A stretch of DNA of 64,000 bases from CAZEJS01 sp964512645 (GTDB lineage: Bacteria; Actinomycetota; Geothermincolia; Fen-727; Anoxymicrobiaceae): positions 1 to 64,000 of the forward strand of contig CAZEJS010000003.1 in assembly GCA_964512645.1 (NCBI GenBank), in the 5' to 3' direction. The first letter of the stretch is position 1, and every line of letters begins with the position of its first letter. The position numbers were made by a program, and so were the translations under genes. Positions 51,211-59,002 of the stretch are shown here, piece by piece. A model generated the notes under the pieces. The model was not told the DNA's origin. It made no database searches and saw only the letters and a list, made by a program, of their open reading frames with translations.

Positions 51211-52040
51211 GCTACCAGCTCCCCGGCGGTAAGGACGCCGCGCGGCAGGCGGTGCCCGATCCTCTCGAGCTCCCTGGTGACGACGGAGACGGGGAGCGGC
51301 TCGAGCCCGAGCGCGCGGAGCCGTTCCGGGTTGCCCAGGACCGAAGAGGGCGAACCTCGCTCGGCGACGGCGCCCGACTCCAGCACCACGACCTCGTCGG
51401 CGGTAACCGCTTCCTCGAGGAAGTGAGTCACGTGGATGATCCCCATGCCCGACGAGCGCAGTTCCTCGAAGAGCTCCAGCACCCGCAGCCTGGAGGAGTA
51501 GTCCAGCATGGAGGTCGACTCGTCGCTGACCAGGAAATCCGGCTCCATGGCGATGGCCCCGGCGATCGCGACGAGCTGCTTCTGGCCCTGGGAGAGCCGG
51601 TGGGGCTGGCGTTCCGCGAGGTCCGCCACGCCGGCGCGCTCCATGGCTTCGTCCACCCGCGCCCTGATGCGGTCGCTCGGCAGGCCGAGGTTCTCGGGCC
51701 CGAACGCCACCTCTTCCTCGACGGTGGCGCCCACCAGCTGGGTGTCGGGGTTCTGGAACACCAGCGCCACGCTGCGCGCCACCTCGTTGGAGAGGGCCTC
51801 ACGCGAGGTGTCGTGTCCGCACGATACAACCCGGCCGGCGGTGGGGACGATCAGGCCGTTGAGGCACCTCGCCAGCGTGGACTTGCCGGAGCCGTTGCGG
51901 CCCAGGAGCGCGTAGCCCTTCCCGCGCGAGAACTCGATGTCGATGCCTTCCAGCGCGGGGCTGTCGGCGCCTTCGTACACGTACGTGAGACCTTCGACCG
52001 AGATAATGCCGGGGGGAGCTCCTGAGACCATCGACGTCAC
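51195..52040 (-). CDS. ecfA: ECF transporter ATPase EcfA (first copy in the operon)
   Basis: A 281-residue ABC ATPase with Walker A GRNGSGKST, Q-loop FQNPDTQLV, signature LSQGQKQLVAIAG and H-loop VTHF. The Walker B region reads FLVSDESTSMLD, with serine in place of the last hydrophobic residue and ES instead of EP; the catalytic glutamate is kept. It pairs with the second EcfA. It overlaps the Gx-transporter gene by four bases, and is therefore part of the NusG-II/Gx/EcfA/EcfA/EcfT operon. Confidence 0.92.
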   Translation of the reverse strand: MTSMVSGAPPGIISVEGLTYVYEGADSPALEGIDIEFSRGKGYALLGRNGSGKSTLARCLNGLIVPTAGRVVSCGHDTSREALSNEVARSVALVFQNPDTQLVGATVEEEVAFGPENLGLPSDRIRARVDEAMERAGVADLAERQPHRLSQGQKQLVAIAGAIAMEPDFLVSDESTSMLDYSSRLRVLELFEELRSSGMGIIHVTHFLEEAVTADEVVVLESGAVAERGSPSSVLGNPERLRALGLEPLPVSVVTRELERIGHRLPRGVLTAGELVAWLYA

Positions 52041-52549
52041 CTGGACTGGAGCGGGAGGCCTTCGAGCGACAGCGTGACTCGTCGAGACGCCAGGCCCACG
52101 AAGAGCCCCGTGGGGATGGCAACCAGCACCAGGTAGGGCGCGTAGTAGAAGAGCGCGGCGTGGCGCACCAGCAGGTACGCGGCGAGCAGCTGCACGGTGT
52201 TATGGGTGACGGCCCCGGCCACGCTCACGCCCAGTATGCTGAAGCCGTCGTCGAACAGCTCGACGAACGCGATCATCACCAGCGTGCTGACCAGGCCTCC
52301 GCTGAAGGAGAGGAACAGCCCGATCACGCTGCCGCGCAGGACGCCGCCGACGAGCGACCTCAGCAGGGTAACCTCGAGCGCCATGCCGGGCCCGAAAGAG
52401 TACAGCGCGATGACGGTGGCGATGTTGGCGAGCCCCAGCTTGGCGCCGGGCACCGGGAGCAAAGGCGGAAACATGGTCTCGATTATTGAAAGGACCAGCC
52501 CGGTCGATACGAGCAGGGCAAGGTTGGTGACGTGGCGGGTGCCCCTCAA
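52037..52549 (-). CDS. Gx-transporter-family membrane protein (putative S component)
   Basis: 170 residues with five or six membrane helices; PVPGAKLGLANIATVIALY and LLRSLVGGVLRGS are hallmarks of the Gx transporter family (also annotated heptaprenyl diphosphate synthase component I). These proteins are built like ECF substrate-binding components. Lying directly before two ecfA genes and ecfT, it is the natural S component of this transporter. The substrate is unknown; a flavin or isoprenoid precursor are both conceivable given the family name and the rnf/apbE genes nearby. Confidence 0.82.
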   Translation of the reverse strand: MRGTRHVTNLALLVSTGLVLSIIETMFPPLLPVPGAKLGLANIATVIALYSFGPGMALEVTLLRSLVGGVLRGSVIGLFLSFSGGLVSTLVMIAFVELFDDGFSILGVSVAGAVTHNTVQLLAAYLLVRHAALFYYAPYLVLVAIPTGLFVGLASRRVTLSLEGLPLQSR

Positions 52550-52553
52550 GCCG

Positions 52554-52979
52554 TCACTCCGTCACCGAGTCCACCAGGCCGCCTCCCCCGGTGCCCCGTT
52601 TGCCCGTCACCCGTATGACCACTCTGTTCGGAAGGCAAACGATCGTGTCGCCGCGCGAGTCTATCCAGCCCCGGCGGACGCATATCCTGTCCCTGCAGCG
52701 GCTCTCGAGCATTCGCACCCGCCCCCGCCCGAACTCGACGGTGCTGGGGCCGTTGACCCCCCGGACGGTCACCGTGCGGGTTTTCTGACCGTCCCCCAGC
52801 GCGACGCGCTTCACCTCTTTGCCGTTGACCTCGATGATCGCCAGGGACCCCTTCTCTCCGGCGCTGGCGCGACTTACGAGAACAAGGGAGGCAACCGACG
52901 CGACAACCAGCAGCATTACCAGAACGGCGTCTGCGACCTTCGCCCTGCCCGGTATTCTCCTGCCCTCTGAAGAAGCCAT
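52554..52979 (-). CDS. NusG domain II-containing membrane-anchored protein
   Basis: 141 residues from ATG 52979, six bases after GGGGGAGG. An N-terminal membrane helix (about residues 17-37) precedes a NusG domain II barrel (about 45-125) with the typical RVRMLESRCRDRICVRRGWI and DTIVCLPNRVVI; the three cysteines are conserved in the exported subfamily. Such proteins commonly occur next to Gx-transporter and apbE/rnf genes. It is the first gene of the ECF operon. Function is not established. Confidence 0.82.
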   Translation of the reverse strand: MASSEGRRIPGRAKVADAVLVMLLVVASVASLVLVSRASAGEKGSLAIIEVNGKEVKRVALGDGQKTRTVTVRGVNGPSTVEFGRGRVRMLESRCRDRICVRRGWIDSRGDTIVCLPNRVVIRVTGKRGTGGGGLVDSVTE

Positions 52980-53017
52980 GTCGATCCTCCCCCGGGGACC
53001 GCGGCGGGTCGCTCCGG

Positions 53018-53046
53018 TTGGCTCAGACTGCCTGATATTCTATCAT
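53018..53046 (+). promoter_or_regulatory. Promoter of the GNAT acetyltransferase gene
   Basis: TTGGCT at 53018-53023, a 17-base spacer and TATCAT at 53041-53046, giving a start site about 40 bases before ATG 53095. It lies in the 115-base divergent gap between the ECF operon and the acetyltransferase. Confidence 0.5.
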
Positions 53047-53094
53047 CTAGTCGAACGCGCTCAATCGTCCGAGATCATCCCGGGGGCTCCTTCA

Positions 53095-53544
53095 ATGATC
53101 GAGATAAGCAGGGCAGGGGTTAAAGACCACGGGATGGTCACGGCCCTGCTGTTGCAGTACGCCGAGGAGCAGGGGCTCAGGCAGGGGCTGGATCGCGACC
53201 GCTGGGAGGGGGTGCTCGCGGGGCTCCTGGACTCTGACGCCTGGCTGTTTCTTCTCGCCGCAGACGGAGACGGCGAGCCGGTGGGCATCGCGGTGGTGAA
53301 CTGGTCCCTCACCCTCTTCGGTTCCAGTGTCGACGGCAGGATAGTTGCCCTGATGGTGGACCGGTCCCGTCGCGGTGAGGGGGTCGGAGGGATGCTGATG
53401 GAGGAACTGCTCGCCGCTTCCCGGCGGCGCGGATGCCGGGAGGTCGAAGTTGCCGTCAATGCCGGTGACGACGTCGAGGCGTTCTACCGAAAATTCCTCC
53501 CGGACGATTGCCGGACCATGCTCGGCTGGTACTGCTCCGACTGA
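53095..53544 (+). CDS. GNAT-family N-acetyltransferase
   Basis: 149 residues from ATG 53095. It has the GNAT core: a central strand (VGIAVVNWSLTLFG), IVALMVDRSRRGEGVGGMLM with the acetyl-CoA-binding R/Q-x-x-G-x-G/A pattern (RRGEGVG), then EVEVAVNAGDDVEAFYRKF near the C-terminus. The substrate is not predictable. In-frame sequence upstream of 53095 is antisense to the NusG-II gene and is excluded. The gene appears monocistronic and converges with the GGDEF-like gene. Confidence 0.83.
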   Translation: MIEISRAGVKDHGMVTALLLQYAEEQGLRQGLDRDRWEGVLAGLLDSDAWLFLLAADGDGEPVGIAVVNWSLTLFGSSVDGRIVALMVDRSRRGEGVGGMLMEELLAASRRRGCREVEVAVNAGDDVEAFYRKFLPDDCRTMLGWYCSD

Positions 53545-53569
53545 GGGTCCGGCCTCCCCGGCGCGACAT

Positions 53570-54373
53570 CTAAGTGGGGTGGTTGTCCTGCAGGTTGACG
53601 GCCATCACTTCGATGGTGTCCTTGTCCCGGGGGTACTCGATGATCTCCGTTCTGATGACGCTGTCGTCTTCGGTGTCGAAGCCGCACTTGTCCAGGTACG
53701 CGGCGATCTTGGACTTCACGCGGATCGTAGCGCAGGTGGCGCCGTCGTAATTGGTGTTGGGGTAAAGCACCGTGAAGCTGGTGCCCTCCAGCCTGGCGGC
53801 CTCGTCGGCGCCGCGGATGTTGCCCCGGATCTTGTAGCCGACGTCCTTGATCATCCGGACCCGGGCCTTCTTCTTCATCGAGGCCAGTAGTTCGTCGTTT
53901 ATGGTGAAAGTGGTCAACGAGAACTTCGAGCCGTAGCGGTCGAATTCGCTGATGTACTTCTCCATGAGCTTCGAGAGGTACTTGGCGTTATACAGGTTGG
54001 TGATGTCGTCCACGTAATCGTGGTGTTCGAGTTTGATGAAAAGGTACTTGAGCCTGACGTTGAGTTCTCCGGCCACCAGCGCGATGACCGCGAACACCGC
54101 GGTCCTCATCGCGAATATCTCCGCGGTCGTCCCGGCGGAGACGCCGCCCCTCACCCCGAAGGCGAAAATCGCGTAGAAACCCGTGGCGACGGCGAAGGAG
54201 ATTAGAGCTCCCTTGCGTCCGTAATGAAGCCCGCCGAACAGGACGACGACTATCATGAGCTGGCCGACGATGTCCGCCGTGGTGTTGCTGCTGGAAAGGG
54301 TCGCGACGATCGTGCCCACCACCGCGCAGACGCCAACGGCCATCGCCAGGATCTCAAACCGAGTGTACTTCAA
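53570..54373 (-). CDS. Membrane protein with degenerate GGDEF domain
   Basis: 267 residues from TTG 54373 behind GGAGGAG. About four membrane helices (residues 8-105) are followed by a GGDEF-fold domain starting DDITNLYNAKYLSKLM. The active-site loop reads ARLEGTSFTVLYP where active cyclases have ARxGGDEFxxLLP, so it should not make c-di-GMP. It may act as a membrane-bound nucleotide sensor or protein partner. The following prepilin gene on the same strand may be linked, since c-di-GMP effectors often control pili, but that is inference. Confidence 0.72.
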   Translation of the reverse strand: MKYTRFEILAMAVGVCAVVGTIVATLSSSNTTADIVGQLMIVVVLFGGLHYGRKGALISFAVATGFYAIFAFGVRGGVSAGTTAEIFAMRTAVFAVIALVAGELNVRLKYLFIKLEHHDYVDDITNLYNAKYLSKLMEKYISEFDRYGSKFSLTTFTINDELLASMKKKARVRMIKDVGYKIRGNIRGADEAARLEGTSFTVLYPNTNYDGATCATIRVKSKIAAYLDKCGFDTEDDSVIRTEIIEYPRDKDTIEVMAVNLQDNHPT

Positions 54374-54404
54374 CTCTCCTCCCTCTACGACCGGCGTACC
54401 CGGC

Positions 54405-54779
54405 TCACGGGTTGTGCGAACCCCGCGGGCATGAAGCGTGCCCGGTCGCGGGGTCGTAATGGTTACGGTAATCTCCGGACGTGCCCCCGAGGTCGCCCGA
54501 GGGGCACATCCAGGTGAACGAGCTCTTTATCAGCCCCTCGTCCACCAGCTTGTTCAGGTCGGGCGGGCTCTGCCCCTCGTGCAGCGACTGGTACACGGCC
54601 ACGGCGTCGTAGATGATCCGAAGGTTGGCTTTGCAGGCCGACTCCTGCGCCCTGCTGCGGGAATAGCTCATGGTCAGCACGACGATGGACACCAGGATGG
54701 ACAGGATCAGGAGCGTGACCATTATTTCGACCAGCGTGAAGCCGGACTGGCTGTGAATCCCCTTACGGACGTCTCTCAT
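54405..54779 (-). CDS. Type IV prepilin-like protein
   Basis: 124 residues from ATG 54779. The class III leader ends at G in QSGFTLVEIMVTLLILSIL, so a prepilin peptidase would cut before F with Glu at +5, and the hydrophobic helix that packs in the pilus core follows. The C-terminal domain has two cysteines plus another near the end (CPSG, SCPRG). It resembles minor pilins or type II secretion pseudopilins. No other pilus genes are in the window, so it probably works with machinery encoded elsewhere. Confidence 0.85.
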   Translation of the reverse strand: MRDVRKGIHSQSGFTLVEIMVTLLILSILVSIVVLTMSYSRSRAQESACKANLRIIYDAVAVYQSLHEGQSPPDLNKLVDEGLIKSSFTWMCPSGDLGGTSGDYRNHYDPATGHASCPRGSHNP

Positions 54780-54964
54780 GCTGGAACCGCCTCTGTGCTC
54801 GAGCGGCAACCACGCGACCCGAACAGTACCGCACCGCGCCTGCCGGCACTTCCCGGCCCGCTCCTGTTATTGTCTTTATCGGCGGGGTCGGGCATTATCC
54901 GAGTACCGGGATAAAAATATAACATAGCGAGACGCCGTACAATACCTGATCGCGGGAGGGACAG

Positions 54965-55828
54965 TTGACGGAACGGCCGCACCAGAAAGGCTTCGAGGCT
55001 ATCCCAGTCCTGACCTCGAGGTTCAGGCTCGACGGCGGCTCGATGTTCGGCATCGTCCCCAGGGCCCTCTGGGAAGAGAAGGCTCCGGCCGACGGGCGCA
55101 ACAGGATACAGCTTTGCGTGAACACGCTAGTCGTGAAGACGCCCGGGGCCGTGGTGCTCGTCGAGCCCGGGATGGGCGGCAAGTTCGACGAGAAGGGCAG
55201 GGACATCTACGCCCTGGAGGAGATCGACGGGGCGGGCGCGCTCGAGCGCGCCGGCGTTGCGCCCGCGGATGTCGATATCGTCATTCTGACCCACCTGCAC
55301 CTGGACCATGCCGGCGGCGCGACCCGGCGGGACCCGGCCGGGGGGCTCGAGGTGGTGTTCGACCGGGCCACCTTCGTGGTGCAGGACGCGGAGTGGGACG
55401 CCGCCGGCGCCCCGAAGCCTTTCGAGAGAGGCTCATACCGGCCAGACGATTTTCAGCCGCTGGCCTCGGGCGGCAGGCTCTCGAGGGTCCGCGGCGACGT
55501 CGAAGTCGTGCCGGGCGTGGGGGTCGAACTCACCGGCGGCCACACCCGCGGGCACCAGGTGGTCAGGCTGAGCTGGGAAGGGTACGAGGGGGTGTATCTC
55601 GGCGACCTGGTTCCCACGTGCGCGCACCTGAGCCTGAACTGGATGATGGCCTGGGACCTCGAGCCGGAAGCGGTGTACGAGGCGAAGGCCAGGCTGCTGG
55701 GCGACGCCGCCGAGCGTGGCGTGATGTGCTTTTTCCCCCACGACCCGAGGATCGCGGGATGCCGGATCGAGGCCGGGGGCAGGGGCCGCTACCGTGTCCT
55801 CGAGGACACGGTTGTCGAGGCGGTATAG
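54965..55828 (+). CDS. MBL-fold metallo-hydrolase
   Basis: 287 residues from TTG 54965 with GGGAGGG just upstream. The metallo-beta-lactamase motif ILTHLHLDHAGG sits near residue 104, with further metal ligands in TGGHTRGH (about 198), YLGDL (about 218) and a C-terminal PHDPR (about 260). The layout is like AHL-lactonases and other dinuclear-zinc hydrolases. The likely substrate class is lactone or thioester, but this is not resolvable. The next gene starts within or just after its stop. Confidence 0.87.
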   Translation: MTERPHQKGFEAIPVLTSRFRLDGGSMFGIVPRALWEEKAPADGRNRIQLCVNTLVVKTPGAVVLVEPGMGGKFDEKGRDIYALEEIDGAGALERAGVAPADVDIVILTHLHLDHAGGATRRDPAGGLEVVFDRATFVVQDAEWDAAGAPKPFERGSYRPDDFQPLASGGRLSRVRGDVEVVPGVGVELTGGHTRGHQVVRLSWEGYEGVYLGDLVPTCAHLSLNWMMAWDLEPEAVYEAKARLLGDAAERGVMCFFPHDPRIAGCRIEAGGRGRYRVLEDTVVEAV

Positions 55829-55915
55829 GTGGAGCGCGCGACTCCTGACGGAACGCGGGAGAGCCCCGGGACGGTTCCGGCGGGGAACCCGCGCGGATCG
55901 GGCGAGGGGTCGAGC

Positions 55916-56971
55916 GTGACGGTTGAGAGAGAACCCGTCGGCATCATGACCACCATTCCGGTGGAGGCGGTCTTCGCGGCGGGGTTCAGGCCCGTCGACC
56001 TGAACAACGTCTTCGTCTCCGACCCCGACCCCGACGCCCTGGTGGAAACGGCGCTCAGGGAAGGTTTTCCGCAGAACTCCTGCGCCTGGCTGAAAGGGAT
56101 CTTCGGCGCGGTCGCGAGACACGGGGCCATGCCCCGTGTGATAGGAGTCGTGAGGGGCGACTGCTCGGGCACGGAGTTGCTGCTGGAGCTCTTCGAGTCC
56201 CGCGGCATCGAGGTCATCCCTTTCGCCTACCCCTACCCGCCTTCACGGCGGGACATGGAGCGCGAGATCTCGCGCCTCTGTGAAAGGCTGGGAACTACCC
56301 TGGAAGAGGCAGAGGCCTGGCGCCGGAGACTCGCCGGAGCTCGTCAGAGGGTGGCGCGCGTCGACCGCGAGTGCTGGGAGGGCAACAGGGTCCGCGGGGC
56401 CGAGGCCCATCTCTGGCTCGTAAGCTCCAGCGATTTCCAGGGGGACGCCGCGGCGTTCACTTCCGGGATCGATTCGTTTCTGGAGTCGGTGGAAGCCCGC
56501 GAACCGATCGACCGGAGGAAAGGGATGCCGTACGGGAGCGAGGTGAGGCTCGGCTACCTGGGAGTTCCCCCGATCACCCCGGGGGTCTTCGACCTCGCCG
56601 AATCCCTTGGCGCGAGGTTCGTCTTCCACGAGGTGCAGCGGCAGTACTCCATGCCCCCTGACGCGGCGCCCGACGAGGACGGCCTGACGTCGCCGGCCGG
56701 CGACCTCGTGCAGCAGTACCTCGACTACACGTACCCGTACACCGCGGCGCAGCGCGCCAGGGACATCAACCGCCAGGCGGAAACACGCGGGCTCGACGGG
56801 GTCGTCCATTACGTCCAGAGCTTCTGCCACAGGAACCTGGAGGACGTGGTTTTCCGGCGGCTGATCCGGGTGCCCATGCTCACGGTGGAATGCGACTGTC
56901 CCGGCACCCTCGGCGCCACGGCCCGATCGCGCCTCGAGAACTTCGTCCAGGTCCTCGGCGAGAACCGGTAG
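55916..56971 (+). CDS. 2-hydroxyacyl-CoA dehydratase (HgdB/BcrC)-family protein
   Basis: 352 residues from GTG 55916, six bases after GAGGGG; the in-frame GTG at 55829, directly after the preceding stop, would add 29 low-complexity residues and is less likely. Family-type cysteines are seen in FPQNSCAWLKG, RGDCSGTELLLE, SFCHRNLED and VECDCPG, consistent with 4Fe-4S binding in the D-component fold. These proteins act in radical dehydration of hydroxyacyl-CoA or as double-cubane reductases. Only one subunit is present and no ATPase activator is nearby, so a stand-alone reductase-like role is possible. Confidence 0.72.
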   Translation: MTVEREPVGIMTTIPVEAVFAAGFRPVDLNNVFVSDPDPDALVETALREGFPQNSCAWLKGIFGAVARHGAMPRVIGVVRGDCSGTELLLELFESRGIEVIPFAYPYPPSRRDMEREISRLCERLGTTLEEAEAWRRRLAGARQRVARVDRECWEGNRVRGAEAHLWLVSSSDFQGDAAAFTSGIDSFLESVEAREPIDRRKGMPYGSEVRLGYLGVPPITPGVFDLAESLGARFVFHEVQRQYSMPPDAAPDEDGLTSPAGDLVQQYLDYTYPYTAAQRARDINRQAETRGLDGVVHYVQSFCHRNLEDVVFRRLIRVPMLTVECDCPGTLGATARSRLENFVQVLGENR

Positions 56972-57067
56972 GTCGAGTCGTTCGCTTTCCAGTTCCCCTT
57001 TCGCTTTTTCGACCCGGCCTCACCCGTGGACAATCGAAAAGCGGAAAGGGAAAGTGAACGGCGCTCC
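56972..57067. repeat. MITE-like inverted-repeat element, copy B (decayed)
   Basis: The left arm from about 56972 (CGTTCGCTTTCC, CCCTTTCGCTTTTTCGA) and the right arm ending at 57067 (TCGAAAAGCGGAAAGGGAAA, GTGAACGGCGCTCC) form an imperfect inverted repeat with arms of about 30-40 bases. Read inward, the right end is GGAGCGCCGTTCACTTTCCC, closely matching the ends of the element at 7312-7481. It lies between the dehydratase-like gene and queD and runs up to the queD promoter. Confidence 0.45.
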
Positions 57068-57077
57068 ATTGCTCGGG

Positions 57078-57083
57078 TATAAT
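57078..57083 (+). promoter_or_regulatory. -10 element of the queD operon
   Basis: A perfect TATAAT at 57078-57083, 31 bases before the queD ATG. The -35 region (GTGAAC at 57054-57059) is weak and lies inside the end of the MITE-like element. Confidence 0.42.
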
Positions 57084-57114
57084 TGGCATCTGCGGCGGAC
57101 GGAAGAAGGCGGAG

Positions 57115-57498
57115 ATGTACAGGATAGGCGTGACAAGACGGTTCGACGCGGCCCACAGGCTGGAGGGCCATCCCGGCCCCTGCTCGCGGCTGCACGGGCA
57201 CACATGGGCCGTCGAGGCGGTCTACTCGTCACAGGAGGTCGGGCCCGGGGCGATGGTGCTCGATTTCGGCGACGCGCGCCGGATGCTGGACGAGGTCATC
57301 GAGAAGTACGACCACCGCTGCCTCAACGAGATACCGCCGTTCGACACAGAGAGACCTACCGCGGAGAACGTCGCCCGCGTAGTGTACACGGGCCTTCTCG
57401 CGGGGCTCGAGCGCGGCGGGCATCCGGTGAACCTGGTGCGCGTTACCGTGTGGGAGTCGGCGGAGACCTGGGCTTCGTACGGTGATACCGCGGGCTGA
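57115..57498 (+). CDS. queD: 6-carboxy-5,6,7,8-tetrahydropterin synthase QueD
   Basis: 127 residues of the 6-pyruvoyl-tetrahydropterin-synthase fold. The zinc histidines are in FDAAHRL (His15) and RLHGHTW (His27, His29), the catalytic cysteine is in PCSRLHG, and DHRCLNE and PTAENVAR complete the active site. QueD converts dihydroneopterin triphosphate to carboxytetrahydropterin in 7-deazaguanine (queuosine) synthesis. queE lies two genes downstream on the same strand; queC and folE are not in the window. Confidence 0.92.
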   Translation: MYRIGVTRRFDAAHRLEGHPGPCSRLHGHTWAVEAVYSSQEVGPGAMVLDFGDARRMLDEVIEKYDHRCLNEIPPFDTERPTAENVARVVYTGLLAGLERGGHPVNLVRVTVWESAETWASYGDTAG

Positions 57499-57624
57499 CG
57501 GTGGCGGCGCTGTCGGCCCTGAGGCTAAAATGGTCATGCGCCCCGGCGCGGGTGCGTCGAGAGCGGACCGTGCGGCGGGGCGGCGAGCGAGGGCCGGTTA
57601 CCTGTCAGGCGGAGGGGATGGGAA

Positions 57625-58209
57625 GTGAAAGGCAAGTACCTCAAGGGCAAGACCATCGAATACGACGGGTCGCAGCTGTCGCCTCTCTGGGCTTACGTGT
57701 CGTTCGACGTCCAGGGTGACAGCATCGTGTCGTTCCGTGGACCGTGCAACGTCAACGACGAGTTCATGGTGGACATGGAGGACAAGCGAAAAGGCGCGGA
57801 GATCGTGTCTGCCGACATGCTCCATTTCGTTGTCGAGTACTTCGGCGTGACGATAGACGAGATAGTGCTGGTGCAACGGCTTCTCATTTCCACGGTGGTC
57901 GACCTTCTCAAGGAGGCTATCTTCGACGAGGCCGAGGTCGAGCGCGAATTCGACAATATATTCGCCTACCCGCCCGACGAGGACGAGCGGGGAAAGCTCA
58001 GCGTATCGGTAGCGACGGCGAGCCCGGTCTCGGGGCTCATCCACCTGGGGCTAAACGTCACCACCGAAGGGACCCCGGTGAAAACTTCCGGGCTCAATGA
58101 GATCGGCGTGGAAGACGTGGACAAGTTCGCGGTCGAGGTGGCGAAACGGTTCATACAGGAGATGAAGAACGTGAAGGCGGACGCGAGCAAGGTGAAGCCC
58201 GTCGTCTGA
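57625..58209 (+). CDS. DUF366-family protein
   Basis: 194 residues from GTG 57625 behind GGAGGGGATGG. The N-terminal YDGSQLSPLWAY and SIVSFRGPCNV, and the central VSADMLHFVVEYFG and LVQRLLISTVVDLL, match the DUF366 family known from archaea and some bacteria. It has no membrane segment and no recognised catalytic motif. It is placed between queD and queE on the same strand, so a role connected with deazaguanine or pterin metabolism is possible but unproven. Confidence 0.72.
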   Translation: MKGKYLKGKTIEYDGSQLSPLWAYVSFDVQGDSIVSFRGPCNVNDEFMVDMEDKRKGAEIVSADMLHFVVEYFGVTIDEIVLVQRLLISTVVDLLKEAIFDEAEVEREFDNIFAYPPDEDERGKLSVSVATASPVSGLIHLGLNVTTEGTPVKTSGLNEIGVEDVDKFAVEVAKRFIQEMKNVKADASKVKPVV

Positions 58210-58252
58210 GGCCGCGGCCGGGAACGCCCCGATCGACCCGAAAGGAGTACCG

Positions 58253-59002
58253 CTGGCAGGCGCGAGAGGCAACATAGAAGAGATATTCGACTCGGTGCAG
58301 GGCGAGGGACCTTTCCTTGGCGTCCGGCAGATCTTCGTCCGGCTCGGGGGCTGCAACCTCTCCTGCGCGTACTGCGACACCCCCCAGGCGAGGCGCCCCG
58401 CGGCGACATGCCGGGTTGAGACGGTCGCCGGCACGGGGCGGTACGAATACGTTCCCAACACGTTCGCGGTCCCGGACGTCACCCGGGTGGTTCAGAAGCT
58501 GAGGGTGTCCGGGCACCACTCGGTATCCATCACCGGCGGAGAACCGCTGGTCCAGGCGGATTTTCTCAGGGACCTCCTGCCCGTTCTGGTGGCGGACGGA
58601 CACAAGATATACCTCGAGACCAACAGCACCATGCCGGAGGAGCTGGACGGACTGCTGGAGTACCTCGAAGTGGTCGCGGCCGACGTGAAGCTTCCGTCCA
58701 GCACGGGCGAGCCGGAGCGTTTCGATGCCAACCTCGAGTTCCTGAAGCGGTGCTCGGTGCCCGCGCTCTTCGTGAAGATGGTCGTCACGGAACAGACGGA
58801 TGCCGGAGAGCTCCTCGAGGCCGTACGCATGGTGAAGGAATCGGGGCGCATGGTGACGGTGGTGATACAGCCGGTGACAGGGAGGCGGGGGGAGATCGGA
58901 GTGGGGGGCGCGACCCTGCTCGACCTTCAGAAAGGCGCCCTCGAGATCATGCCCGACATAAGGATCATCCCCAGGGTCCAGCAGTTCCTCATGCTGGTTT
59001 GA
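58253..59002 (+). CDS. queE: 7-carboxy-7-deazaguanine synthase QueE (CTG start)
   Basis: 249 residues. QueE is the radical-SAM enzyme that turns carboxytetrahydropterin into carboxydeazaguanine. The cluster motif is CNLSCAYCD, followed by ITGGEPLVQ and YLETNST. The conserved N-terminus IEEIFDSVQGEGPFLG begins upstream of the first GTG (58295), so that GTG cannot be the start. The only possible start in frame is CTG 58253, spaced five bases from AAGGAG at 58242. The 3' end overlaps the convergent membrane-protein gene by 14 bases. Confidence 0.88.
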   Translation: MAGARGNIEEIFDSVQGEGPFLGVRQIFVRLGGCNLSCAYCDTPQARRPAATCRVETVAGTGRYEYVPNTFAVPDVTRVVQKLRVSGHHSVSITGGEPLVQADFLRDLLPVLVADGHKIYLETNSTMPEELDGLLEYLEVVAADVKLPSSTGEPERFDANLEFLKRCSVPALFVKMVVTEQTDAGELLEAVRMVKESGRMVTVVIQPVTGRRGEIGVGGATLLDLQKGALEIMPDIRIIPRVQQFLMLV

